Shown here one piece after another: positions 22,396 through 30,652 of a stretch of 37,197 nucleotides of DNA. Position 1 is the first letter of the stretch; every line of letters begins with the position of its first letter. The notes under the pieces are model-generated. The model made no database searches, was not told where the DNA came from, and saw only the letters and a list, made by a program, of their open reading frames with translations. The stretch is taken from contig JAKVJO010000011.1 in NCBI GenBank assembly GCA_022486935.1, positions 1 to 37,197 on the forward strand. The letters run 5' to 3'. The stretch is from Solobacterium sp. (GTDB lineage: Bacteria; Bacillota_I; Bacilli_A; Erysipelotrichales; Erysipelotrichaceae). A program made the position numbers and the translations under genes.

Positions 22396-25300
22396 TCAGT
22401 CTTTCTGGATGCCTTTGGACTGTTCTTTCTGGTCACTGACAAAGCGGTCAGCAGCGGCTTTTTCGTGTCTGGTTGCCTGGGCCTGTACCGCGGCCGGCTG
22501 GTTGACTACCACCTGCGGGAATGGAATGTTGATGTGATAGCGATCAAACAGCAGCAGGATCTCACGGTTCAGATCTCTTGTCACCTGGACACGGTCTGAT
22601 TCTGCACACTGGGCAAGGATTCTCAGATTGACACTGGAATCGCCAAGTTCCGTGACGCCCTTGTAGAATGGGCCGGTCACAATTGCCGGAATCTTCTTCT
22701 TGATATTCGGCAGTTCATTCTCCAGGACGGATTCCACATGTTCCAGTGATTCGCCATAGTCGATGCCGACATCCACCATGGCATAGGAGTACTGCTTGGT
22801 CATGTTGATGACACTGGAGATCGCTGCGTTGTTGAAGATCCGGATATCATTGCCGGCACTGCGCACCTTGGTGGTACGGATGCCGATCTCCACCACTTCA
22901 CCGCGCCAGCCGTCAATGGTGACAATATCGCCGACCCTGAATGATCCCTCAAATACTATCGAGATGCCGGCCAGGATATCGCTGATCAGGCTCTGGGCAC
23001 CAAGGCCGATGACCAGTGACAGGATACCGGCTGAGGCAAGCAGTGTTCCGGCATCGAGGCCAAACGCATTCAGGCAGTAGAAGATCCCGCCGATGACTGC
23101 TGCATATTTCAAGAAGCTGTTCAACAGATGGCCGACCGTTTCACTGCGGGAGCCGAACTGACTGAGGATGTAGATAATTGCCATGCGGATCATCCAGGTA
23201 ATGACAATGATATCCGTCATGGAGAAGATACAGTATGTAATGGAAAAGAGATTGAATCCCTTCTCCCACTTCCGGTTGATGATGTAGTAGATGATGGTAT
23301 TGGACATGGCCGAACTGCGGAACAGCTGCAGATACACTGCCAGTGCCACTGCCGCAGTCATCAGGATCACGGCTGTCACCGACCAGAGTTTCTGTTCCGG
23401 GGTCTTTTCATCCCAGGTGATCGTCTCACCATACCGGCTGATTGCACTCTGGGTCATTTTCCTGGTGCCGCTGAAGCGCAGGCGTTTGAAAAACGGTGCT
23501 CCCTTGGCTTCGGTATCCGGCTTCCTGCAGGCCTGCTGCTGTGAGAGTTCTGCCTCTTCTTCCAGCCGTTCCTGGCGGGGATTTCTGGAGATGGTCAGAA
23601 GACAGAAGATGATCATGATGATGATAAAGCTGATCAGGGCCACCTGCAGGGTGGAAGGCATCCGGTTTGCGTAGATCACCGACAGCGGGATTGCCGCATA
23701 GATATAATCTGTGTCATTGTAGAGGAATCCATTGACGAAATAAGATACGCCATTGATGGTCTGGAAGCCGGAATAGTTATCCTTGAATGCCGCATCGCTG
23801 ATGCCAAGGGAAGAAGCCGACTTTTGAAGCATGCTGTTCTGCGGGTAGGCAGAGATCTCATGGCTTTCGGCATTGACGGCAAACAGGTAGCCGCCCTGGC
23901 CGATGTTGATGCCTTCCAGTGTCGTATTCAATCCGGTTGTCTGCAGTCTTGTTTCAAGACGCGAAGAGTCTACACCGATCTGCACCATGCCGTTGGCATC
24001 CTGACGCTGGACACCGGCAAACTGGACATAGTCGCCAAGATCGTCATACTCCGCATCCTGTACATAAGAAAGTGCAGTGCCGTTGACGACTGCCCAGAAT
24101 GGATAGGACTGGGCAGAGGGATCTGTACTCAGGGAAAAATTGCGGTAGTTATCGCTCATGGCTGTCACGGTACCGGTCTCATCAAATACATAGATGGACT
24201 TCAGATGGGCACAGGACGCAAGATCCGCCGGTGTCTGATGATTCACCATGGAAGGATCCAGCTTCAGCGTATAGGCCAGATGCTGGCCCAGCAGTGTATA
24301 GTCCTGCTTGAATTCTTTCTGGATGGATTCCGTATCCTTCTCATCACTTTCAAGTATCGTCTCCGCAGCGCTGAGACGGCTGTCGGACAGCGTTCCCTGT
24401 CTGGACAGCGGGCCGAGTGTTTCCAGATAGAATGTCAGGATCACTTCTGCGCACAGTCCGATGATGATCACTGCCCGGATCTTGGAACCGACGGCCGGAT
24501 CAAAGTAGAAATCAGAGAACAGATGGACGTAATGATCTTCTTTCTCCGGATGGGCTGCGAGATCGCGGTGGATGAAATCAGAATAGGCAATCAGCAGTGC
24601 AATGATCACTGCAAAGATCAACAGGATCAGGCGGATTGTCACCTGCCCCTTTTCCTTCAGTTCTGACATGGACTTGGCCGCAATCAGCATCGTTCTTCCG
24701 GTCTGCTTGGCAGTCACATAGTATTCCGTGCCATTCAGTTCAGTCACGTCAGAATAGCCGTTGGTCAGCAGTTCCATATCGTAGCCGGAATCACTGGCAG
24801 AAGTGCCGACAAGTGCACTTTGATCCGAATAGGTAATCGTTCCGTCATCCAGATTGATGGAGGTAATCGTACCGGCATTGCCGACATTCAGCGTGCTGAG
24901 TACATGATCCAGGGAGTAATTACTGCTGAGCTGTCTTGCCTCGGCAGAATAGTCGCGGCAATAGAGCAGTGTTCTTCCATCATTCAGCTTCACGGTATAG
25001 TACCAAGTATCATCAATGGTAACCGGAGTCAGATCATTCATCAGCCTGTTCAGTTCTTCTGGATGATCATCAAGGCTCATGTCATTGGCCAGCCGTACAC
25101 TGCCGTCACTGTCCAGCAGTACATAGCATTTCAGCCGCCACTCAGAGGCCAGCCCTTCCAGCTGTGCTTCGCCGTCTTCATGACTGTTGAGATAATAGGC
25201 AATCGTATTGCCCTTGGCCGAAGCGGAGGAATCAAATGAGTCTAGATTCTCACTGCTCATATCACTGGCAGCTTCCACTTTCTGCACAACCAGATTCAGT

Positions 25301-25440
25301 TCTGTTTCATTGTCACTTGCCTGCTGGGCAATGTTATTGGTCAGACTGATCCGGTTCAGTGCTGACTGCAGGATGAATACACCGACAGCCAGAATGATCG
25401 CTTCAATCAGAATATGACGAAACCGTTTCTTGCGCCCCAT
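22396..25440 (-). CDS. MscS-family mechanosensitive channel fused to two extracytoplasmic sensor-like regions
   Basis: A 1014-residue protein, far longer than E. coli MscS (about 290). The C-terminal third is a canonical MscS module: pore helix and beta domain GILSLVIGLGAQSLISDILA (805-824), FEGSFRVGDIVTIDGWRGEV (830-849), IRTTKVRS and NLR near the end. Ahead of it are two similar units, each a transmembrane helix, an extracytoplasmic region and another helix: residues 10-29 / 30-265 / 269-287 and 322-342 / 343-597 / 600-618. Both resemble Cache-type sensors (for example YPFWAVVNG and GQGGYLFAVN in the second). AGGGGGA precedes the ATG at 25440. Gating by a bound ligand as well as tension is an inference. 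Confidence 0.88.
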   Translation of the reverse strand: MGRKKRFRHILIEAIILAVGVFILQSALNRISLTNNIAQQASDNETELNLVVQKVEAASDMSSENLDSFDSSASAKGNTIAYYLNSHEDGEAQLEGLASEWRLKCYVLLDSDGSVRLANDMSLDDHPEELNRLMNDLTPVTIDDTWYYTVKLNDGRTLLYCRDYSAEARQLSSNYSLDHVLSTLNVGNAGTITSINLDDGTITYSDQSALVGTSASDSGYDMELLTNGYSDVTELNGTEYYVTAKQTGRTMLIAAKSMSELKEKGQVTIRLILLIFAVIIALLIAYSDFIHRDLAAHPEKEDHYVHLFSDFYFDPAVGSKIRAVIIIGLCAEVILTFYLETLGPLSRQGTLSDSRLSAAETILESDEKDTESIQKEFKQDYTLLGQHLAYTLKLDPSMVNHQTPADLASCAHLKSIYVFDETGTVTAMSDNYRNFSLSTDPSAQSYPFWAVVNGTALSYVQDAEYDDLGDYVQFAGVQRQDANGMVQIGVDSSRLETRLQTTGLNTTLEGINIGQGGYLFAVNAESHEISAYPQNSMLQKSASSLGISDAAFKDNYSGFQTINGVSYFVNGFLYNDTDYIYAAIPLSVIYANRMPSTLQVALISFIIIMIIFCLLTISRNPRQERLEEEAELSQQQACRKPDTEAKGAPFFKRLRFSGTRKMTQSAISRYGETITWDEKTPEQKLWSVTAVILMTAAVALAVYLQLFRSSAMSNTIIYYIINRKWEKGFNLFSITYCIFSMTDIIVITWMIRMAIIYILSQFGSRSETVGHLLNSFLKYAAVIGGIFYCLNAFGLDAGTLLASAGILSLVIGLGAQSLISDILAGISIVFEGSFRVGDIVTIDGWRGEVVEIGIRTTKVRSAGNDIRIFNNAAISSVINMTKQYSYAMVDVGIDYGESLEHVESVLENELPNIKKKIPAIVTGPFYKGVTELGDSSVNLRILAQCAESDRVQVTRDLNREILLLFDRYHINIPFPQVVVNQPAAVQAQATRHEKAAADRFVSDQKEQSKGIQKD

Positions 25441-25471
25441 CTGAAGTCCCCCTTAAAATCTTTGCGAAACA

Positions 25472-25477
25472 AGTATA
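25472..25477 (-). promoter_or_regulatory. Possible -10 box of the MscS-like gene
   Basis: TATACT on the minus strand, about 31 nt before the start; the -35 match (TGCAGT at 17 bp) is poor. Confidence 0.4.
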
Positions 25478-25500
25478 CAACAGTGCGATTCATCACTGCA

Positions 25501-25530
25501 GAAAAAAAGAATTCCGGATCATTCCGGAAC
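25501..25530 (-). terminator. Terminator of the DUF4203-like gene
   Basis: TTCCGGA and TCCGGAA (25512-25518 and 25523-25529), then a T7 tract on the minus strand, right after the stop at 25541. Confidence 0.9.
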
Positions 25531-25540
25531 TCTGTCTGAT

Positions 25541-26143
25541 TCACTTCATCCGTTTGTCGTTCTTGAACTGGAACCAGATGCCCAGTGCACCGACCGCAAT
25601 GCCGAGGATCATCAGCGCTGTGGAGCTGGTCACACCGAGAATGCCGCAGACCGCCTGAACGGTACCCTGCCCGCCGGCAAGACCCGTCGATACGATAATC
25701 AGCGGTTTCATGAACTTTACGGAAAGAATGGCACATGCCAGTCCGAAGACCAGGGCAACGATCACCAGTGTGGTATCGTTGATCGAGGTTTCGCCAAGCA
25801 CCGCAAACAGGGTAAAGAATACGGATACGCCAACCAGCAGGAACACGCCTACCTTGTACAGTACATAGGCAATCACTGCAACGGCTGCGCCAATCACGAT
25901 CGCAACAATCAGTTTGACTGGATCTTCAATCTGGGTATAGGCACCAAGCAGTGCATAGCTGCCGATCCCGCCCAGCAAAAAGCCGCAGGCAGTAATCGCA
26001 AACCGGTAGAAACGGTAGCCGAAGAAGCAGAGGAACAGGTTCCAGATCGTATTGAAGGCAAAGCCGCCGATGCCGACACTGGCAAGTCTGTTCTTGGCAT
26101 CTGTCAGCCAGCCTGTAAATGTAGTCTCAATCGTTGTAATCAT
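25541..26143 (-). CDS. DUF4203/TMEM198-like polytopic membrane protein
   Basis: A 200-residue, glycine-rich protein with about seven hydrophobic segments, including FLLGGIGSYALLGA and VKLIVAIVIGAAVAVIAYVLYKVGVFLLVGVS. The repeated small-residue helices and overall layout match the DUF4203 (TMEM198-like) family, whose bacterial function is unknown. GGGAGAT precedes the ATG at 26143. It is bounded by terminators on both sides and so is monocistronic. Confidence 0.75.
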   Translation of the reverse strand: MITTIETTFTGWLTDAKNRLASVGIGGFAFNTIWNLFLCFFGYRFYRFAITACGFLLGGIGSYALLGAYTQIEDPVKLIVAIVIGAAVAVIAYVLYKVGVFLLVGVSVFFTLFAVLGETSINDTTLVIVALVFGLACAILSVKFMKPLIIVSTGLAGGQGTVQAVCGILGVTSSTALMILGIAVGALGIWFQFKNDKRMK

Positions 26144-26186
26144 ATGTTCTATCTCCCAATGCCCTGTAATTTAGCACAGTTTGGGT

Positions 26187-26217
26187 AAAAAGAAAACGTC
26201 CTGATGATCAGAACGTT
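26187..26217 (-). terminator. Terminator of rny
   Basis: AACGTCCTG and CAGAACGTT (26195-26203 and 26209-26217, one G-U pair), then a TTTTCTTTTT tract on the minus strand. Confidence 0.85.
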
Positions 26218-26232
26218 CTCTCTGATGACTGG

Positions 26233-27786
26233 TTACTGGGCGATTTCCTGTGTACGGACTTCGCGGATCAGCGTGACTTTGATCTGGCCCGGATAGGTCA
26301 TTTCGCTTTCAATGCGATCCTTGATCTCATGGGCAATCTTCACCATGCGGATATCATCCACTTTATCCGGCTGTACCATGACACGGACTTCACGGCCTGC
26401 CTGAATGGCGAATGCTTTCTCAACACCGTCGAAGCTCTGGGCAATCTTTTCCAGCTGTTCCAGACGCTCGATGTAGTTCTCCATGGATTCATAGCGGGCA
26501 CCCGGACGGGCTGCGCTCAGTGTATCAGCTGCCGCAACAAGCTGGGCAATGATATCATCTGCCGGCACATCGCCGTGATGGGATTCAATGGAATTGATGA
26601 CAATCGGGCTCTCGCCGTACTTCTTGGCAAGTTTGGCACCCAGTTCAACATGGGAGCCTTCCTGTTCGAAGTCAACTGCCTTGCCGATATCGTGCAGTAA
26701 TCCTGCCCGCTTGGCAAGACTCTGATTCAGTCCGAGTTCCGCAGCCATGATGCCGCAGAAGACTGCAACTTCTTCAGAATGTTCCAGGGCGTTTTGACCA
26801 TAGCTGTAACGGAAGCGGAGCTTGCCGATCAGTTTGACCAGTTCCTTGTTCATCCGGCCGATGCCAAGCTTGAAGATGGTTTCTTCACCGATCTTCTGCA
26901 TGGAATCATCCAGTTCACGGGTAACTTTATTGACGACTTCTTCGATTCTGCCCGGCTGGATACGTCCGTCCTTCATCAGGATTTCAAGAGACTGTCTGGC
27001 AATCTCACGGCGGATCGGGTCAAAGCAGGATACGGTAATGACATCCGGTGTATCATCGATGATCAGATCAACACCGGTAGCCTGTTCAATGGCCTTGATG
27101 TTACGTCCTTCACGGCCGATGATACGGCCCTTCATATCTTCTGAGGACAGGGTGACTGCCGATACGGTACGCTCGATGGTTTCATCCTGGGCATAGCGCT
27201 GGATGGCATTGGCAATGATACTGCGGGCATTGTCTGCCGCACGTTCCTCTGCCTCTTCATCCTTCTCGTGCAGATATTCGCCGATATCCTTTTCACTCTT
27301 CTTGGCAACGATGTCCATTAATTCTTTCTTGGCATCTTCCTGGTTCATGCCTGCCACTTTTTCAAGTACGGCAGTCTGGTTGTCAATCTTGGCCTGCAGT
27401 TCTACCTGCATCTTGTCAATGTCCTGGAGTCTGTCATCAACGACCTTGGTGCGCTCGTCAACTTTCTTCTCCTTGGCATTCAGATTCTCTTCCCGGAAGT
27501 TCAGTGTATCTTCCCGGCGCAGCAGTTTATTCTCTGTCTGCTGCATTTTGTTCTTTTCGTCCCGGATTTCCTTCTCTGATTTCTGCTTTAAATCAAGGAC
27601 CTGCTGTTTCCCGTCCAGTGTTGCCTGTCGGACAATATTATCCGCTTTTGCATTTGCTTCATCGAGAATGGACTTTGATTCGGCCGCAGCCCTGCTCAGT
27701 CCGTTCTTATTCGAGATCGTCATAATGACGATGCCGATCACAATGCCAACAACACCAGCGAGAATGGCGGCGGTAACCATGTTCAT
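26233..27786 (-). CDS. rny: Ribonuclease Y
   Basis: A membrane-anchored endoribonuclease that initiates mRNA decay in Firmicutes. The 517 residues are laid out as expected: N-terminal helix (about 4-24), long coiled coil (30-200), KH domain with GRIIGREGRNI (220-230), and HD domain with QNALEHSEEV and LLHDIGKA (His365-Asp366). All metal-binding residues expected of the HD motif are visible. The ATG at 27786 has GGAGG upstream. It has its own consensus promoter and a terminator. The mRNA is predicted to begin with a small GAAA-loop hairpin. It is next to recA and pgsA, as in B. subtilis. Confidence 0.98.
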   Translation of the reverse strand: MNMVTAAILAGVVGIVIGIVIMTISNKNGLSRAAAESKSILDEANAKADNIVRQATLDGKQQVLDLKQKSEKEIRDEKNKMQQTENKLLRREDTLNFREENLNAKEKKVDERTKVVDDRLQDIDKMQVELQAKIDNQTAVLEKVAGMNQEDAKKELMDIVAKKSEKDIGEYLHEKDEEAEERAADNARSIIANAIQRYAQDETIERTVSAVTLSSEDMKGRIIGREGRNIKAIEQATGVDLIIDDTPDVITVSCFDPIRREIARQSLEILMKDGRIQPGRIEEVVNKVTRELDDSMQKIGEETIFKLGIGRMNKELVKLIGKLRFRYSYGQNALEHSEEVAVFCGIMAAELGLNQSLAKRAGLLHDIGKAVDFEQEGSHVELGAKLAKKYGESPIVINSIESHHGDVPADDIIAQLVAAADTLSAARPGARYESMENYIERLEQLEKIAQSFDGVEKAFAIQAGREVRVMVQPDKVDDIRMVKIAHEIKDRIESEMTYPGQIKVTLIREVRTQEIAQ

Positions 27787-27823
27787 ATTGTTTCCTCCAT
27801 CTCTCTGATATGAAATTTACTGA

Positions 27824-27837
27824 TGAGATTTCTCTCA
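27824..27837 (-). promoter_or_regulatory. Predicted 5'-terminal hairpin of the rny mRNA
   Basis: On the minus strand TGAGA-GAAA-TCTCA forms a 5-bp stem closed by a GNRA-type loop. It starts at about the predicted transcript start (7 nt after the -10 box). Confidence 0.5.
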
Positions 27838-27843
27838 CGGTTA

Positions 27844-27872
27844 ATTATACAAACTGGAAGCGGTTTAAACAA
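27844..27872 (-). promoter_or_regulatory. Promoter of rny
   Basis: -35 TTGTTT (27867-27872), 17-bp spacer, consensus -10 TATAAT (27844-27849) on the minus strand. Confidence 0.85.
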
Positions 27873-27897
27873 GAACAAAACCGTACCCCGATTCCTT

Positions 27898-27927
27898 CAA
27901 AAAAGGCTCTCCGATATCCGGAAAGCC
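27898..27927 (-). terminator. Terminator of recA
   Basis: Minus-strand GGCTTTCCG pairs with CGGAGAGCC (27919-27927 and 27905-27913), then a T6 tract, 13 nt after the recA stop. Confidence 0.9.
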
Positions 27928-27939
27928 CTCAAATCTATG

Positions 27940-29028
27940 CTATTCTGCAGTCTTTTCTGCGGTTTCTTCAGGTGTTTCTTCCGCCGCACCCGGTTCCGGG
28001 AACATGGTTTCCTTGAGCTGGGCAGTGATTTCCTCGTCAATGGCAGGATTTGCCTTGATAAACTCACGGACTGCCATGAAGCCCTGGCCGATCTTTTCTC
28101 CCTTGTAGGAGAACCAGGCACCGGACTTGTCGATGATGTTGTGTTCCACACCAAGGTTGATGATCTCATCCAAGTGGGAAATACCCTCCCCGTAGATCAT
28201 ATCGACCTGGGCAGTCTTGAATGGCGGTGCGACCTTGTTTTTAACGACTTTGATCTTGCAGACGTTGCCGATGGCATCGCCGCCGTTCTTGATCGTTTCT
28301 CCGCGTCTGACGTCGAGACGGACAGAAGCGTAGAACTTCAGTGCACGGCCGCCCGGGGTTGTTTCCGGATTGCCGAACATGATGCCGACTTTCTCACGCA
28401 GCTGGTTGATGAAGATGGCAGTGCACTGGGAACGGTTCATGACACCGGCCAGTTTGCGCATTGCCTTGGACATCAGTCTTGCCTGAAGGCCGACAGAGGA
28501 ATCACCCATCTCGCCGTCCAGTTCAGCCTGCGGTACCAGTGCGGCAACCGAGTCAATGACCACCAGGTCAATTGCCCCGGACTTGATCAGCACTTCGGTG
28601 ATCTCCAGTGCCTGTTCGCCGGAATCCGGCTGGGACAGGATCAGTTCATCAATATCAACACCCAGTTTCTGGGCATACAGCGGATCGATGGCATTTTCTG
28701 CATCGATGAATGCACATCTGCCGCCGCTTTTCTGACACTGGGCAATCGCATGCAGGGCAAGCGTTGTCTTACCGGAAGATTCCGGTCCGTAGATCTCAAT
28801 GATTCTTCCCTTTGGATAGCCGCCGATGCCAAGTGCCGCATCCAGCGTCAGGCTGCCGGTTGGAATTGCATCAATGGAAACGTCAGCGCGATCGCCGAGT
28901 TTCATGATGGAACCTTTGCCGTATTCCTTCTCAATTGCCTTCAGGGCATCCTGCAGCAGTGCATCCTTTTTGGAATCCGCTGCAGACTGTTTCTTTTCTT
29001 CTTTGGTATCTTTCACTTCTTTTGCCAT
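27940..29028 (-). CDS. recA: Recombinase RecA
   Basis: RecA forms the filament for homologous recombination and triggers the SOS response. The 362 residues include Walker A GPESSGKT (81-88), the [10 protein letters not shown] Walker B strand, loop L1 ([18 protein letters not shown]), loop L2 ([28 protein letters not shown]) and an acidic, Ala/Glu-rich C-terminal tail. One variation stands out: FIDAEN where nearly all RecA proteins have FIDAEH (Asn112). AAGGAG precedes the ATG at 29028. It follows pgsA by 77 bp; no strong promoter and no obvious Gram-positive LexA box (GAAC-N4-GTTC) is visible in that gap, so it is probably read from the pgsA promoter. Confidence 0.98.
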   Translation of the reverse strand: MAKEVKDTKEEKKQSAADSKKDALLQDALKAIEKEYGKGSIMKLGDRADVSIDAIPTGSLTLDAALGIGGYPKGRIIEIYGPESSGKTTLALHAIAQCQKSGGRCAFIDAENAIDPLYAQKLGVDIDELILSQPDSGEQALEITEVLIKSGAIDLVVIDSVAALVPQAELDGEMGDSSVGLQARLMSKAMRKLAGVMNRSQCTAIFINQLREKVGIMFGNPETTPGGRALKFYASVRLDVRRGETIKNGGDAIGNVCKIKVVKNKVAPPFKTAQVDMIYGEGISHLDEIINLGVEHNIIDKSGAWFSYKGEKIGQGFMAVREFIKANPAIDEEITAQLKETMFPEPGAAEETPEETAEKTAE

Positions 29029-29105
29029 GTCTGTTAACTCTCCTTCACCCTACTTATACGCAGGACGGACAATGATTCCCCGAAAAAATATTTTTTATGA
29101 CTGAA

Positions 29106-29699
29106 TTACTTGGACTCCATAATGTCGCCCTTGAGCTGGGTGAAATAGGATACCCCGCTGGCCAGACTGACAAATGCCGCAAACCAGAGAATCAACTTGG
29201 AAATCGGCAGACCCCAGAGTTCAAACGGCAGATTGTTCAGCAGGATCAGTGCAACAGAAACCATCTGCAGCACAGTCTTCAGCTTGCCCATCATCTGGGC
29301 AGGCACCACCTTGCCATTGGAAGCTGCGATCATCCGGCAGCCGTCAACGATAATGTCACGGCAGACCATGATGATGACCGGTACCACCGGAATAATGCCG
29401 CGGGATACAAACAGCAGGAACATTGTTGTTGTCAGCATCTTGTCGGCAATCGGATCAGCGAACTTGCCGAAGGTTGTCATCATGTTGCGGGAACGGGCAA
29501 TATGTCCATCCAGCGCATCGGTAATTGCCGCCACGAGATAAATTGCCAGCGTGATCAGATTGATGATGGAAATACTGACATTGCCGACCGTGAATACCCT
29601 TGGTTCAATGCCGAACTGTGCATACGGGAAGATATAGACCAGAACGATCACCGGTACCAGTACAATCCGGAAGACAGTCAGTCGATTTGGAAGATTCAT
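29106..29699 (-). CDS. pgsA: CDP-diacylglycerol-glycerol-3-phosphate 3-phosphatidyltransferase
   Basis: PgsA makes phosphatidylglycerol phosphate, the committed step to phosphatidylglycerol. The 197-residue membrane enzyme carries the complete CDP-alcohol phosphotransferase signature: Asp61, Asp64-Gly65, Ala68-Arg69, Gly78, Asp82 and Asp86. Several transmembrane helices follow. AAAGGAG precedes the ATG at 29699. It has an extended -10 promoter and is probably co-transcribed with recA, matching the pgsA-(cinA)-recA order of B. subtilis except that cinA is missing. Confidence 0.96.
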   Translation of the reverse strand: MNLPNRLTVFRIVLVPVIVLVYIFPYAQFGIEPRVFTVGNVSISIINLITLAIYLVAAITDALDGHIARSRNMMTTFGKFADPIADKMLTTTMFLLFVSRGIIPVVPVIIMVCRDIIVDGCRMIAASNGKVVPAQMMGKLKTVLQMVSVALILLNNLPFELWGLPISKLILWFAAFVSLASGVSYFTQLKGDIMESK

Positions 29700-29713
29700 A
29701 CAGGTCTCCTTTA

Positions 29714-29729
29714 CACGTTATTTTACGTG
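29714..29729 (-). promoter_or_regulatory. Predicted 5'-terminal hairpin of the pgsA mRNA
   Basis: CACGT-AAAATA-ACGTG on the minus strand, beginning within a few bases of the predicted transcript start and ending about 4 nt before AAAGGAG. Confidence 0.45.
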
Positions 29730-29732
29730 GTT

Positions 29733-29741
29733 AGTATATCA
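29733..29741 (-). promoter_or_regulatory. Extended -10 promoter of pgsA
   Basis: TGA-TATACT on the minus strand (-10 at 29733-29738). The -35 region (TCAGTA) is poor, as expected for an extended -10 promoter. Confidence 0.6.
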
Positions 29742-29789
29742 CACTCCATCCGGCCTACTGACCAGATGAATCCTCATAAATGTATAGAA

Positions 29790-29815
29790 AGAAGAAGGCA
29801 TTTCTGCCCTCTTCT
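29790..29815 (-). terminator. 3' hairpin/terminator of RNase P RNA
   Basis: An 11-bp stem (29790-29800 with 29805-29815, one G-U pair) closed by a GAAA loop on the minus strand. The U tract after it is short (TTTC). Confidence 0.65.
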
Positions 29816-29818
29816 GAA

Positions 29819-30181
29819 TAGACACACTCGGTAAGCCATGTTCTGTCCGCCCTTGCGGGTGTGGCAGCCATTTATCTGTGCCCGAAGGCACCTTCCGCCT
29901 GCTTCAGTTCGCCCTTGGAAGTTCTCCTACCAAATTTGGATTTCTCGCTTGTGGGGTTTATCGCGTTCCACCCATTCTGTTTCCAGAACGGCTCCGTCAC
30001 TGTGACACGTTAGGGAACTGGACCATGGAGTTGCCTCTTTAGGTGTCGTTCCGCCGTCAGCCGTGAGGCTGCCTGGCCTTATTGATTGGACCAGCACAAT
30101 CACTATCATCGTCGCAGATGATGCGAGCATGGACTTTCCTCTAAGACCTCATCGGTCCCAGCGGCTGCCTCGAGTATCTCT
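29819..30181 (-). ncRNA. rnpB: RNase P RNA (catalytic subunit)
   Basis: The ribozyme that matures tRNA 5' ends. On the minus strand it has the universal CR-I core GAGGAAAGTCC near the 5' side (around 30135), AAGGCCAGGC and GATAAACCCC internal segments, and the 3' CR-V region ACAGAACATGGCTTA near 29835-29850. The ends pair as P1: GAGATACTCG (30171-30180) with CGAGTGTGTC (29821-29830), one mismatch. It begins about 5 bp after the gpsB stop, an arrangement also seen in B. subtilis. Exact ends are inferred from P1. Confidence 0.95.
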
Positions 30182-30184
30182 ACT

Positions 30185-30538
30185 TTAATGCCTGCTTTGA
30201 CTGCCGTGGCTTTCAGCGTCGAATACCTGTTCTTCCAGGCGTGACAGACGCTTCAGGATATCCACATTTGCGGCACCCTGCTGAGCCGGGGTCGGATTAG
30301 CTTCCAGTGCCCGGGTCTTGCCTTCCACTTCAATCAGTTTGGCTCTCAGGGATGCGTTGGTGCGTTCCAGTTCAGCGATCTTCTCGTTGAGTTCCTTGGA
30401 GTTGTCCTGGTAGGTCTGATAATCCTGAATCACAAGGTCAAGGAATGAATCAACTTCTGTTGCATTGTATCCCTTGAAATCAATATTGAATTCTTTGTCC
30501 AGAATCGTCTGGATATCAAGATTTACCTTTCCTGCCAT
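30185..30538 (-). CDS. gpsB: Cell-division protein GpsB (DivIVA-like)
   Basis: GpsB is a small coiled-coil scaffold that links penicillin-binding proteins to division and elongation sites. The start at 30538 gives 117 residues. The N-terminal membrane-binding DivIVA-type motif is present (TILDKEFNIDFKGYNATEVDSFLDLVIQDY split around the loop), then a coiled coil (about 40-75) and a C-terminal oligomerisation helix (DILKRLSRLEEQVF). The longer upstream reading is rejected because it would start inside the promoter. The class A PBP that GpsB is known to partner is encoded divergently here. The SD GGAG sits in the loop of a small hairpin. Confidence 0.93.
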   Translation of the reverse strand: MAGKVNLDIQTILDKEFNIDFKGYNATEVDSFLDLVIQDYQTYQDNSKELNEKIAELERTNASLRAKLIEVEGKTRALEANPTPAQQGAANVDILKRLSRLEEQVFDAESHGSQSRH

Positions 30539-30544
30539 GATCAG

Positions 30545-30560
30545 TTCACGCTCCCGTGAA
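30545..30560 (-). promoter_or_regulatory. Hairpin in the gpsB leader with the SD in its loop
   Basis: On the minus strand TTCACG-GGAG-CGTGAA: a perfect 6-bp stem whose 4-nt loop is the GGAG ribosome binding site. It begins near the predicted transcript start. Confidence 0.5.
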
Positions 30561-30563
30561 ACA

Positions 30564-30592
30564 ATTATTGCAGGTGTGAAACCAAAAATCAA
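30564..30592 (-). promoter_or_regulatory. Promoter of gpsB (and probably rnpB)
   Basis: -35 TTGATT (30587-30592), 17-bp spacer, extended -10 TGC-AATAAT (30564-30569) on the minus strand. Confidence 0.65.
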
Positions 30593-30599
30593 CAGTACC

Positions 30600-30628
30600 T
30601 TCCCTATTAATGTGAACACCGGTATAAT
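30600..30628 (+). promoter_or_regulatory. Promoter of recU-PBP1
   Basis: Consensus TATAAT at 30623-30628; the -35 TTCCCT at 30600-30605 (17-bp spacer) is weak. It is divergent from the gpsB promoter. Confidence 0.6.
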
Positions 30629-30652
30629 ATTTCACGTTGGCAGGAGGCATGC

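Noticed and set aside
27823-29037. A 404-codon open frame on the plus strand opposite recA
   Set aside because: It mirrors recA and its terminator, has no ribosome binding site and a Cys/Phe-rich random composition; recA is unmistakable on the other strand.
29080-29100. AAAAAATATTTTTT as a terminator between pgsA and recA
   Set aside because: It is an AT-only palindrome with no GC stem; pgsA and recA are more likely co-transcribed.
29029-29105. LexA (SOS) box upstream of recA
   Set aside because: No GAAC-N4-GTTC-like site is present in the gap.
29097-30130. Open frames across the RNase P RNA and pgsA region
   Set aside because: They run through conserved rnpB core motifs or antisense to pgsA and have no start signals.
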